Positions 6,198 to 12,838 of a stretch of DNA of 14,909 nt are shown piece by piece. Source of the DNA: Thermoanaerobaculales bacterium. GTDB lineage: Bacteria > Acidobacteriota > Thermoanaerobaculia > Thermoanaerobaculales > Sulfomarinibacteraceae. The notes beneath the pieces are model-generated. The model worked only from the letters and a program-made list of their open reading frames with translations. It did not search any database and was not told the DNA's origin. The stretch is taken from NCBI GenBank assembly GCA_025456385.1, contig JALOKS010000025.1:1-14909 (forward strand). Reading direction: 5' to 3'. Each line of letters starts with the position of its first letter. The first letter of the stretch is position 1. Made by a program: the position numbers and the translations under genes.

Positions 6198-7097
6198 TTA
6201 TGGGGTGGCTTCGGGGTTGGGCGCCACGCTGCGATCCGCGGTGGCGGCGAAGACCGCGGTCGCGGCGAGGATGACGACTCCGCCGAGGAGCGCCCAGGCG
6301 GTGGGTCGCTCGCCGTGCAGCAGCCACGCCCAGAGCGGGCTCAGGACCGGCTCGAGGAGCAGCAGCAGGGACGACTCGAGCGCGCTGACCCGGGCGACCC
6401 CCCGGACCAGGAAGACGTAGGCGAGCGCGATCTGGAAGACGCCGAGGAAGGCGACGATCGCGAGGTCGCCGAGCGCGATTCGGGGCAGCGGCAGCGCGAA
6501 GGGCGCAGCCGTCAGGCAGGCCGCGAGGTTGCCGAGGACCACGGCCGCCGCCGCCGAGGCCGGGCGCCCCGGTTCCGTCGCCCGCCCGAGCCAGCGCAGG
6601 CCGACGATGGTGAGGGCCCAGAAGACGCCCGACAGAACGGCGACCAGGTTGCCGCGCAGCGGCTCCGGTGCGGTCGCCCAGCTCGGCTGCTCGCCGACGA
6701 AGAAGAGCGCCAGACCGAGGCCGAGCGCCGCCATGAAGGCGAGCTGGCGACGCCGGACCGGCTCCGCCAGCAGCCACGGGCTGAGCAGCATGATGTAGAG
6801 GGGGGCGGTGCTCTGCAGGAAGATGGTGTTGGCGGCGGTGGTCATCTTGTTGGCGAGGACGAAGCAGATCATCGTGCTGGCGTAGCTCAGGCCGACCAGG
6901 GCCGGCCGACGGCTCCAGCCCCGGCGCGCCTCGGGCAGGAGGACGAGCAGCGTCGCCGCCGCGATTCCGGAGCGCAGGCCTGCGATCTGCCAGGCCGAAA
7001 GATCGGTGAGCTTGATTGCGGCCCCGCCGGTCGAAAACAGCAGGGCGGCCGCAAGGATGGCCATACGGTCGACTGTTCGCGGGTGCGGTTCATGCAC
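6198..7097 (-). CDS. EamA/DMT-family transporter (RhaT-like permease)
   Basis: This is an inner-membrane drug/metabolite transporter superfamily exporter; substrate unknown. The 299-residue protein has about ten hydrophobic segments arranged as two EamA repeats (about 10-140 and 150-285), the usual length for the family. Typical features are GGAAIKLTDLSAWQIAGLRS near 24-43 at the end of the first helix pair, the helix ending LQSTAPLYIMLLSPWLL (about 94-110), and its second-repeat counterpart LLLLLEPVLSPLWAWLLHGE (about 245-264). GTG 7097 is preferred because TATCAT lies 6 nt upstream, suggesting a leaderless message. ATG 7064 (codon 12) is the alternative; neither has a Shine-Dalgarno. It is divergent from the pyr operon with overlapping promoters and converges with queF. 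No functional link to either neighbour is evident. Confidence 0.85.
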   Translation of the reverse strand: MHEPHPRTVDRMAILAAALLFSTGGAAIKLTDLSAWQIAGLRSGIAAATLLVLLPEARRGWSRRPALVGLSYASTMICFVLANKMTTAANTIFLQSTAPLYIMLLSPWLLAEPVRRRQLAFMAALGLGLALFFVGEQPSWATAPEPLRGNLVAVLSGVFWALTIVGLRWLGRATEPGRPASAAAAVVLGNLAACLTAAPFALPLPRIALGDLAIVAFLGVFQIALAYVFLVRGVARVSALESSLLLLLEPVLSPLWAWLLHGERPTAWALLGGVVILAATAVFAATADRSVAPNPEATP

Positions 7098-7103
7098 GAC
7101 GAC

Positions 7104-7137
7104 ATGATAAACGCCGCGTTTTCCGCTGTGTTAAGAT
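7104..7137. promoter_or_regulatory. Overlapping divergent promoter region: EamA gene (-) and pyr operon (+)
   Basis: On the minus strand TATCAT (7109-7104) is 6 nt from the GTG at 7097, with TTAACA (7134-7129) 19 nt upstream as a possible -35. On the plus strand TAAGAT (7132-7137) is the best -10 for the pyr operon and overlaps that minus-strand -35. No plus-strand -35 is clear. The two polymerases would compete for this 34-bp patch. Confidence 0.4.
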
Positions 7138-7144
7138 GCCGCGA

Positions 7145-7216
7145 ATGGCGGAGACGGCAGCAGAGAACCACAGCGAAGCTTCCCTCGCGGGGAGCTCTTT
7201 TTTTCGGGCGAGGTGA
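7145..7216 (+). CDS. Possible 23-residue pyr leader peptide, pyrL-like
   Basis: ATG at 7145 opens a 23-codon frame (MAETAAENHSEASLAG then SSFFRAR) ending TGA at 7214-7216, four bases before the pyrR ATG and in a different frame. Its start lies 7 nt after TAAGAT and it has no Shine-Dalgarno, so it would be read from a leaderless transcript. The frame passes straight through the intrinsic terminator at 7177-7204; the T-run encodes part of SSFF. In E. coli a leader peptide (PyrL, 44 residues) likewise runs through an attenuator ahead of pyrBI, and coupled translation prevents termination when UTP is low. Here a pyrL-type role is inferred from position only. Such a short frame could occur by chance. 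Confidence 0.4.
   Translation: MAETAAENHSEASLAGSSFFRAR
7177..7204 (+). terminator. Intrinsic terminator (attenuator) in the pyr leader
   Basis: AGCTTCCC (7177-7184) pairs with GGGGAGCT (7189-7196) around loop TCGC, giving an 8-bp stem with one G-U pair, followed by C and seven T residues (7198-7204). It lies between the inferred promoter (-10 at 7132-7137) and pyrR (7221), where PyrR-controlled or translation-coupled attenuators sit. No upstream segment complementary to the stem's left half was found, so a classical antiterminator is not evident, and no clean PyrR binding-loop consensus was seen. Confidence 0.75.
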
Positions 7217-7220
7217 GGTG

Positions 7221-7793
7221 ATGGCGCAGAACCGGGGGCGGGCCGCGCGCCAGGAGGTGATGGACGCGCCGGCCATGGCACGCACGATCGCGCGCATGGC
7301 CGCCGAGATCCTGGAACGGGACGGCGACGGCGTCATGCTGGTCGGCATCCACACCCGCGGTGTGCCGCTCGCGGACCGGCTGGCGAGATCGCTCGAGGAG
7401 GTCACTGGGCACAAGGTCTCGGTCGGCCGGCTCGACATCACCCTCTATCGGGACGACGTCGGTCCCTGGCGCCCCGCCCACCAGCAGCCGGTCCTCAAGC
7501 GGACGGTGCTGCCGGCCTCGATCGACGACCACGTGATCTACCTGGTAGACGACGTGCTGTTCACGGGCCGGACGGTCAGAGCGGCGCTCGACACCCTGAT
7601 CGACTACGGGCGGCCGCAGGCGGTTCGGCTGGCGGTGCTCGTCGACCGCGGCCACCGCGAGCTGCCGGTCGCGGCCGACGTGGTCGGCAAGAACATCGCA
7701 ACGACCCGCTCCGAGGACGTCCAGGTCCGCCTGTCCGAGGTCGACGGCGAGGACGGCGTGTGGATCGGCAGGGAGGTCGGCAATGCCGGTTGA
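7221..7793 (+). CDS. pyrR: Bifunctional pyr operon regulator / uracil phosphoribosyltransferase PyrR
   Basis: PyrR binds pyr mRNA in response to uridine nucleotides and often has uracil phosphoribosyltransferase activity. The 190-residue product has the type I PRTase fold: LVGIHTRGVPLADRL (40-54), a flexible segment after LDITLYRDD (71-79), the PRPP-binding loop VDDVLFTGRTVRA (109-121), and VLVDRGHRELP (139-149), which is diagnostic for PyrR over other PRTases. It ends VGKNIATTR (155-163) plus a short tail. ATG 7221 is preceded by GAGGTGAGGTG. It is first in a pyrR-pyrB-pyrC operon, overlaps pyrB by 11 nt, and lies just downstream of the leader terminator, so it probably regulates its own operon. 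Whether it acts on termination or on translation here is not resolved by the sequence. Confidence 0.93.
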   Translation: MAQNRGRAARQEVMDAPAMARTIARMAAEILERDGDGVMLVGIHTRGVPLADRLARSLEEVTGHKVSVGRLDITLYRDDVGPWRPAHQQPVLKRTVLPASIDDHVIYLVDDVLFTGRTVRAALDTLIDYGRPQAVRLAVLVDRGHRELPVAADVVGKNIATTRSEDVQVRLSEVDGEDGVWIGREVGNAG

Positions 7794-8742
7794 AGCGGCC
7801 GCGGCGCTCGCCGCCAAGGACGTGGTGGGCATCCAGCGTCTCAGCCCCGGCGAGATCCAGCTCATCCTGAACACCGCCGAGGAGCTCCTCGAGGTCGCCC
7901 GCCGGCCGATCAAGAAGGTGCCGGCGCTACGCGGCTCCACGGTGATCAACCTCTTCATGGAGCCCTCGACGCGGACCCGGTTCTCGTTCGAGGTCGCGGA
8001 GAAGCGGCTGTCGGCCGACACCTTGAACTTCAGCGCCTCGGGCTCGTCGGTGAGCAAGGGCGAGACCCTTTTCGACACCGCGAGAAACCTGATGGCGATG
8101 GCGCCGGACTTCATCATCATCCGCCACCCGCACTCGGGCGCGCCGCACCGCCTGGCCGAGGTCGTGCCGGCATCGATCGTCAACGCCGGCGACGGCATCA
8201 ACGAGCACCCGACGCAGGCCCTGCTCGACGCCTTCACGATGTGCCAGCACTTCGGCGGCCTGGAGGGCCTCAAGGTCGTGATCGCAGGCGACATCCGCCA
8301 CTCACGGGTGGCCCGCTCCAACGCCTTCCTGCTCGGCAAGATGGGCGCCGAGGTGCGCTTCGTGGCGCCCGCCTCGCTGCTGCCGCTCGACGTCGAGGAG
8401 CTCGGCGTGATCCCCTTCGTCCGCCTCGAGCCGGCCCTCGAGGGGGCCGACGTGGTCATGATGCTGCGCATCCAGCTCGAGCGCCAGAAGAAGCTCAACT
8501 TTCCCTCGATGCGCGAGTACTACGACTTCTTCGCCTTGACGCCGGAGCGGCTGGCCCTGGCCGCCGAGCGCGCGATCGTCATGCACCCGGGCCCCATGAA
8601 TCGCGGGGTCGAGATCGACTCCAGAGTTGCCGACGGCCCCCGCTCGGTGATCCTCGAACAGGTGACCAACGGCGTGGCGATCCGGATGGCCATCCTCTAC
8701 CTGCTTGCCGGAGGGCGCAGTGAAGCGGCTTCTGATTCGTAA
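7783..8742 (+). CDS. pyrB: Aspartate carbamoyltransferase catalytic chain PyrB
   Basis: PyrB condenses carbamoyl phosphate and aspartate, the committed step of pyrimidine synthesis. The 319-residue protein has the full active-site set: carbamoyl-phosphate loop MEPSTRTRFSFE (59-70), Lys92 in SVSKGET (89-95), HPTQALLD (142-149), the aspartate-domain start GDIRHSRVARSN (169-180), the LRIQLERQ segment (228-235) and HPGPMNRG (268-275). The length and lack of a neighbouring pyrI suggest the unregulated type that in several bacteria associates with a dihydroorotase subunit. ATG 7783 lies inside the pyrR end (11-nt overlap), and pyrC starts 23 nt before its stop, so the three genes are likely translationally coupled. 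All catalytic residues are present. Confidence 0.95.
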   Translation: MPVEAAAALAAKDVVGIQRLSPGEIQLILNTAEELLEVARRPIKKVPALRGSTVINLFMEPSTRTRFSFEVAEKRLSADTLNFSASGSSVSKGETLFDTARNLMAMAPDFIIIRHPHSGAPHRLAEVVPASIVNAGDGINEHPTQALLDAFTMCQHFGGLEGLKVVIAGDIRHSRVARSNAFLLGKMGAEVRFVAPASLLPLDVEELGVIPFVRLEPALEGADVVMMLRIQLERQKKLNFPSMREYYDFFALTPERLALAAERAIVMHPGPMNRGVEIDSRVADGPRSVILEQVTNGVAIRMAILYLLAGGRSEAASDS

Positions 8743-10024
8743 CGGGCGCGTCGTCGATCCGAGCCAGGGCCTCGATCAGGGGATGGACATCCTGGTCGAG
8801 GACGGCGCGATCGCAGCGATCGGCGAGCGGCTCGACGCGCGGGGACGGTCGCAGATCCTCGATGCGGCAGGCCTGGTGGTCGCGCCGGGCTTCATCGACC
8901 TGCACACCCACCTGTGCGAGCCGGGCCTCGAGCACCGCGAGACGATCGAGAGCGGCTGCCGGGCCGCAGTCGCCGGCGGTTTCACGGCGGTCTGCAGCAT
9001 GCCCGACAGCAATCCCGTCAACGACGACCCTTCCGTCACATCCTTCATCCGCAAGCGGGCGGAGCAGGTCGGCCTGGCGCGGGTGTACCCGGTCGGGGCG
9101 GTGTCGAAAGGCCAGGCCGGCGAGGCGATGGCCGAGGTCGGAGAGATGGTGGCGGCGGGTGCGGTGGCGGTTTCGGACAACCCGCGGCCAGTCCGCAACG
9201 CCCTGTTGTTCCGGCGGGTTCTCGAGTACGCGCGCAGCTTCGACATCCCGGTCGCCGCCCACGAAGAGGACCTCGACCTGTCCGACGGCGGCAGCATGCA
9301 CGAGGGGCGGGTGTCGACCCGGATCGGTCTCGCCGGCATTCCGACCGCCGCCGAGGACGTCATGGTGGCCCGCGACATCCTGCTCGCCGAGCTCACCGGC
9401 GGTCGCCTGCATCTCTGCCACCTGTCGACCTCGACCGCCCTCGATCTGGTCCGGATCGGCAAGCGACGCGGTCTGGCGCTGAGCTGCGAGGTCGCCGCCC
9501 ACCAGTTCGTGCTCACCGACGAGGACCTCGCGAGCGCGGGCTACGACCCCAACTGGAAGGCCAACCCGCCGCTGCGGGGGTCCGCCGAGGCGGAGGCGAT
9601 CATGCAGGCCATCTACGACGGCACGATCGACGCCATCGTCTCCGATCACGAGCCCAGGCATCTCGACGAGAAGGAGGCGGACTTCGCCGACGCTCCCTTC
9701 GGAATGATCGGTCTGGAGACCGCGGTGCCGCTCGCGATCGACCGCCTCGTGCACGGGAAGGTGATCGGTCTGATGCAGCTGGTGCGCCTGATGTCGACCC
9801 GCCCGGCCGAGGTCTTCGGCCTGCCCGGCGGCAGCCTGCGGGAGGGCTCCCCCGCGGATCTCACGGTCCTCGACCTGCGCGCCCTGCGCGCGGTCGAGCC
9901 GGACTCGTTCCGCTCCAAGGCGCGCAACACCCCGCTCGCGGGGCGGCGGCTGCGGGGCTGGCCGGCCGCGACCATCGTCGGCGGCACCATCGTGTGGCAA
10001 GCGGGCAAACGACCGAAAAATTAG
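8720..10024 (+). CDS. pyrC: Dihydroorotase-family amidohydrolase (PyrC) with altered substrate residues
   Basis: By position and overall sequence this is a class I dihydroorotase (N-carbamoyl-L-aspartate to dihydroorotate). The 434-residue amidohydrolase keeps the expected metal ligands: His62 and His64 (DLHTHL), Asp153 (SDN), His181 (AHEED), His234 (HLST) and Asp309 (SDHEP). Family features SMP(D)SNPVND, STRIGLAGIP, NPPLR (283-287) and GLETAVPL are also present. Oddities: the usual HxHxREPG is HTHLCEPG (Arg to Cys66), MPNT is MPDS (Asn to Asp96), and DHAPH is DHEPR (His to Arg313). All three canonical substrate contacts are thus changed. GTG 8720 has GGAGGG just upstream and gives the usual start; a TTG at 8705 is less likely. 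The TAG stop abuts repeat element 5. It could be a true dihydroorotase with a rearranged site or a relative with another role. Confidence 0.85.
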   Translation: MKRLLIRNGRVVDPSQGLDQGMDILVEDGAIAAIGERLDARGRSQILDAAGLVVAPGFIDLHTHLCEPGLEHRETIESGCRAAVAGGFTAVCSMPDSNPVNDDPSVTSFIRKRAEQVGLARVYPVGAVSKGQAGEAMAEVGEMVAAGAVAVSDNPRPVRNALLFRRVLEYARSFDIPVAAHEEDLDLSDGGSMHEGRVSTRIGLAGIPTAAEDVMVARDILLAELTGGRLHLCHLSTSTALDLVRIGKRRGLALSCEVAAHQFVLTDEDLASAGYDPNWKANPPLRGSAEAEAIMQAIYDGTIDAIVSDHEPRHLDEKEADFADAPFGMIGLETAVPLAIDRLVHGKVIGLMQLVRLMSTRPAEVFGLPGGSLREGSPADLTVLDLRALRAVEPDSFRSKARNTPLAGRRLRGWPAATIVGGTIVWQAGKRPKN

Positions 10025-10198
10025 GAATTCGGAATTCGGAATTCGGAATTTCCACCCGCCCCGTCTGGCGGTCTTGAAGTTCGTGCCTGACGACGGCAGG
10101 CTCTATCAGGTGCAAGGCGCCGGAGATCCGGAATCCGGAGCACGCAGCCGGAAATGGGCAGGGGGGCGGCATTCCGAATTCCGAATTCCGAATTACTC
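10024..10198. repeat. Inverted heptad-repeat element 5 (GGAATTC units)
   Basis: The left arm has GGAATTC at 10024, 10031 and 10038 and GGAATTT at 10045, then CCACCCGCCCC. The right arm has GGGGGGCGGC (10161-10170) and ATTCCGA at 10171, 10178 and 10185, then ATTACTC. The unit contains the palindrome GAATTC, so each arm can also pair with itself. The centre (10063-10160) is longer than in the other elements and holds a small GCCTG/CAGGC hairpin but no coding signal. The element lies between two genes on the same strand, starts in the pyrC stop codon and ends just before the next promoter. Confidence 0.8.
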
Positions 10199-10211
10199 AT
10201 TCAGACTGTGT

Positions 10212-10217
10212 TATATT
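10212..10217 (+). promoter_or_regulatory. Candidate -10 hexamer for the S1-domain gene
   Basis: TATATT at 10212-10217, in GTGTTATATTTCC, is the most AT-rich hexamer in the gap and leaves a leader of about 43 nt to the ATG at 10267. The -35 position falls in the right arm of repeat element 5 and does not match consensus. Confidence 0.4.
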
Positions 10218-10266
10218 TCCGCTCCCGTGCGTGATCGTACGGTGACGTCTGCGTGCGAGGCCTGCC

Positions 10267-11673
10267 ATGACCCAGGAAACCAACCCCACCGCCAACGAGT
10301 TCGAGCGAGCGCTGCGCAACAGCTTCGAGGCCGAAGAGCTGCAACCCGGCGACGTGATCCAGGGCGTGATCGTCGCCATCCACGGTGACGTCGCCCTGGT
10401 CGACGTCTCGGGCAAGTCGGAGGCGGTTCTGGACCGCTCCGAGCTCGACGATCTCGGCACGGGCGACCCCGTCGAGGTCGTCGTCGTGTCCGTGGGCGAG
10501 GAGACGCGGGTCTCCCGCCGCCTCGCACTCGAGGCCAAGCTCAAGGAACGTCTCAACGATGCCGTCGCTTCGCGCGAGCCGGTCGAGGGCAAGGTGGTCG
10601 GACGCCGCAAGGGCGGCTTCGACGTCACCGTCTCCGGCGTCCGCGGCTTCTGTCCGATCTCGCACATCTCCGACGTGCGGGTCGAGGACCTCGACGCCCA
10701 CCTCGGCCAGACCTACACCTTCAGGGTCCTCGAGTACGACGCCGACAGCCTGCGGCTGGTGGTGTCGCGAGCGGCCCACATGCGCGAGGAGAAGGAGAGG
10801 CTGCGGGCCGCGGCATGGTCGCGGCTCGAGCCAGGCGGCGAGCTCACGGGCCGCGTCCGCTCGCTGACCGACTTCGGCGCCTTCATCGACCTCGGGGGGG
10901 TGGACGGCCTGGTCCACGTGACCGAGATCGCGCACCACCGCGTCAACCATCCTCGCGAGGCGCTTCAGGTCGACCAGGAGGTGCGGGTCAAGGTGCTCGA
11001 GATCGATCGCGCCAAGGAGCGCATCTCGCTGAGCATGAAGGCCCTGATCGCCGACCCGTGGCGCGACGTCGAGGCGCGGATCCCCGCCCGCGGCCCCTTC
11101 GAGGGCACCGTGGTGCGCAAGGCCGACTTCGGCGCCTTCGTCGAGCTCGAACCGGGCATCGACGGCCTGCTGCACGTCAGCCAGCTGCCGCCCGGCATGG
11201 AGCTCGACACCCTCGCGGTCGGCCAGACGGTTCGCGGCTGGGTGCGCGACATCGACCTCGAGAACCGCCGCATCGGCCTGACCATGCGCCAGATCCCGGA
11301 CCGCGACCCCTGGGACCGCATCGAGATGCGCTACCAGGAGGGCCAGACCGTCGAGGGTACGGTCGAGAACGGCGCGGACTTCGGGGTCTTCGTCGAGCTC
11401 GAGCCGGGGCTCAGCGGCCTGATCCCGATCTCGGAGCTCGGAATCGAGCGGGGCGCCGACCCGCGGTCGGTCTTCCGGCCGGGGGAGAGGGTCCAGCTCA
11501 AGCTGATGGGTCTCGACGTCGAACGCCGGCGCATCAGCCTCTCGGTGCGGGCCGTCAAGCGCGATGCGGAGCGTCAGGAGTACCTCAGGCACATGGGATC
11601 CGAGACGCCCGCCGAGCCGTCGATGACCGGCTTCGGCGCCCAGCTGGCCGCTGCGCTCGAAAAGAAGCGGTAG
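10267..11673 (+). CDS. S1 RNA-binding protein, ribosomal protein S1 homologue with five S1 domains
   Basis: This is an OB-fold RNA-binding protein likely acting with the ribosome or mRNA in the cytosol. The 468 residues contain five S1 repeats, at about 26-90, 105-169, 190-258, 276-342 and 360-428. Repeats 3 to 5 show the classic cores DFGAFIDLGG-DGLVHVTE, DFGAFVELEPGIDGLLHVS and DFGVFVELEPGLSGLIPISE. Repeat 1 (VALVDVSGKSEAVLDRSEL) and repeat 2 (GKVVGRRKGGFDVTVSGVRGF) look like ribosome-binding domains 1 and 2 of bacterial S1. E. coli S1 has six domains and 557 residues, so this copy lacks one; it could be the organism's S1 or a second paralogue. ATG 10267 has a weak GAGG 6 nt upstream. It is probably a separate unit from pyrC because repeat element 5 lies between. 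Confidence 0.85.
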   Translation: MTQETNPTANEFERALRNSFEAEELQPGDVIQGVIVAIHGDVALVDVSGKSEAVLDRSELDDLGTGDPVEVVVVSVGEETRVSRRLALEAKLKERLNDAVASREPVEGKVVGRRKGGFDVTVSGVRGFCPISHISDVRVEDLDAHLGQTYTFRVLEYDADSLRLVVSRAAHMREEKERLRAAAWSRLEPGGELTGRVRSLTDFGAFIDLGGVDGLVHVTEIAHHRVNHPREALQVDQEVRVKVLEIDRAKERISLSMKALIADPWRDVEARIPARGPFEGTVVRKADFGAFVELEPGIDGLLHVSQLPPGMELDTLAVGQTVRGWVRDIDLENRRIGLTMRQIPDRDPWDRIEMRYQEGQTVEGTVENGADFGVFVELEPGLSGLIPISELGIERGADPRSVFRPGERVQLKLMGLDVERRRISLSVRAVKRDAERQEYLRHMGSETPAEPSMTGFGAQLAAALEKKR

Positions 11674-11709
11674 GCCTGCTTCCGCGCTTCGCTGGCGCCC
11701 GGCGGCACG

Positions 11710-11737
11710 GCTCGGCGTACCGAGCGGCCGCTGGCCG
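11710..11737 (+). terminator. Tandem hairpins after the S1-domain gene, possible terminator
   Basis: GCTCGG (11710-11715) pairs perfectly with CCGAGC (11720-11725) around CGTA. The overlapping CGGCC (11725-11729) pairs with GGCCG (11733-11737) around GCT. They lie 36-64 nt after the stop at 11673. There is no T-tract, so intrinsic termination is uncertain. Confidence 0.3.
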
Positions 11738-11749
11738 CCTGTAGGTGTG

Positions 11750-11755
11750 TATCAT
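11750..11755 (+). promoter_or_regulatory. Candidate -10 hexamer for the RND efflux operon
   Basis: TATCAT at 11750-11755 would start transcription near 11762. This gives a 30-nt leader with GGAAGGG before the ATG at 11792. An in-frame GTG lies exactly at 11762, so a leaderless form with ten extra residues is also possible. Confidence 0.4.
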
Positions 11756-11791
11756 TCCCGGGTGGACATTCCGTCGGAAGGGTCGGTGCCG

Positions 11792-12838
11792 ATGAGCAGG
11801 ACGCTTGGATTGTTTCTGGCCGCTGTGGCGGCGGTGGGGTGCGGCGGCGCGGCCGGCACTGAACCCGGCGCAGCGGCTCCGGTCGCGATCTCGACCGTCG
11901 CGGTGAGGCGCCAGCCGGTGGAGCGCACGATCACCGTGGTCGGGACCTTCGAGCCGGTGGCCAAGGTGGCGGTGGCGGCGCAGGAGGAGGGCGTGGTCAC
12001 CGCGGTGCGCGTTCGCGAGGGTGACCGGGTGCGCGGGGGTGAGGTGGTCGTCGAGCTCGACGACCGCGAGCTCCTCGCCGAGCTCGCCGAGGCGCGCGCT
12101 AACCTCGAGGAGGCCGATGCCGCCCTGCACCGCGCTCAGCGCCTGCACGAAACCGGCCTGGCCTCGGCTCAGGAGCTCGACGCGGCGGTCGCCAGGCAGC
12201 GCGTCAGTGCGGCGAGGGTCGAGGCCCTCGGAACGAGACTGTCCTTCACGAGGATCGAGGCGCCGGTTGCCGGCGTGGTCACCGCGCGACTGGTCGAGGT
12301 CGGCGACCTCGCGTCACCGCGCGGGCCGCTGCTGGAGCTGGCATCGGGCCAGGGCCTGCTGCTCCGGGTGCCTGTCTCCGAGCTCGATGTCGTCCGGCTC
12401 CAAACCGGTGATGCGGCTCGGGTGAGCATCGACGCCCTTCCCGAGCTCGAGGTCGTGGGCCGCATCGAGCGCATCTACCCGGCCGCCGACGCGGCCTCCC
12501 GGCAGGTCACGGTCGAGCTCAAGGTCGAGGATGTGCCCGCGGGTGTCCGCTACGGTTTTCTGGCTCGGGCCCACCTCGTGCTGGAGCGCCTGCCTGACGC
12601 ACTGCTTGTCCCCGAGGCCGTGCTCCAGCGCGGTGCGGAGGGCGAGCCCTTCGTGTGGGTGGTGGTCGAGGGCGCGGCCCGGATGAGGGCGGTGACGGTC
12701 GGCCACCGCCTCGAGGGCGAGGCGGTCGTCACGTCGGGGCTCGCCGACGGCGAGCTCGTGGTGAGCGAGGGCATCGCCCGCCTGAAGGAGGGAGCTCCGG
12801 TGACGGCGGCCGCGCCGAGCCCGGGGGCCGCATCGTGA
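11792..12838 (+). CDS. RND efflux periplasmic adaptor (membrane-fusion lipoprotein), HlyD/AcrA family
   Basis: This is the periplasmic subunit linking an RND pump to an outer-membrane channel. The 348-residue protein has a lipoprotein signal (hydrophobic 5-16, lipobox AVGC, Cys17). A lipoyl half-motif GVVTAVRVREGDRVRGGEVV is at 67-86, with a short helical hairpin at about 92-152. The second lipoyl half is IEAPVAGVVTARLVEVGDLA at 155-174, with a beta-barrel domain at about 185-265 and a membrane-proximal domain to 335. The hairpin is short, as in MdtA-like or heavy-metal-type adaptors. ATG 11792 is chosen because it begins the signal peptide and has GGAAGGG upstream; GTG 11762 or 11747 would add an acidic extension. 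It overlaps the pump gene by four bases (GTGA). No outer-membrane factor or local regulator is visible in the window. Confidence 0.9.
   Translation: MSRTLGLFLAAVAAVGCGGAAGTEPGAAAPVAISTVAVRRQPVERTITVVGTFEPVAKVAVAAQEEGVVTAVRVREGDRVRGGEVVVELDDRELLAELAEARANLEEADAALHRAQRLHETGLASAQELDAAVARQRVSAARVEALGTRLSFTRIEAPVAGVVTARLVEVGDLASPRGPLLELASGQGLLLRVPVSELDVVRLQTGDAARVSIDALPELEVVGRIERIYPAADAASRQVTVELKVEDVPAGVRYGFLARAHLVLERLPDALLVPEAVLQRGAEGEPFVWVVVEGAARMRAVTVGHRLEGEAVVTSGLADGELVVSEGIARLKEGAPVTAAAPSPGAAS

Noticed and set aside
7138..7176. PyrR binding loop in the pyr leader
   Set aside because: The segment GCAGAGAACC is only loosely like the known binding-loop consensus and is not set in a convincing stem-loop, so it is not annotated.
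7214..7224. pyr leader frame as an N-terminal extension of PyrR
   Set aside because: It is in a different frame and ends with TGA before the pyrR ATG; PyrR needs no extension to match family length.
8579..10000. 473-codon minus-strand frame opposite pyrC
   Set aside because: Low-complexity antisense product; pyrC motifs are unambiguous on the plus strand.
10201..11592. 463-codon minus-strand frame opposite the S1-domain gene
   Set aside because: Antisense shadow rich in Asp, Glu, Leu and Arg; five S1 repeats on the plus strand explain the region.
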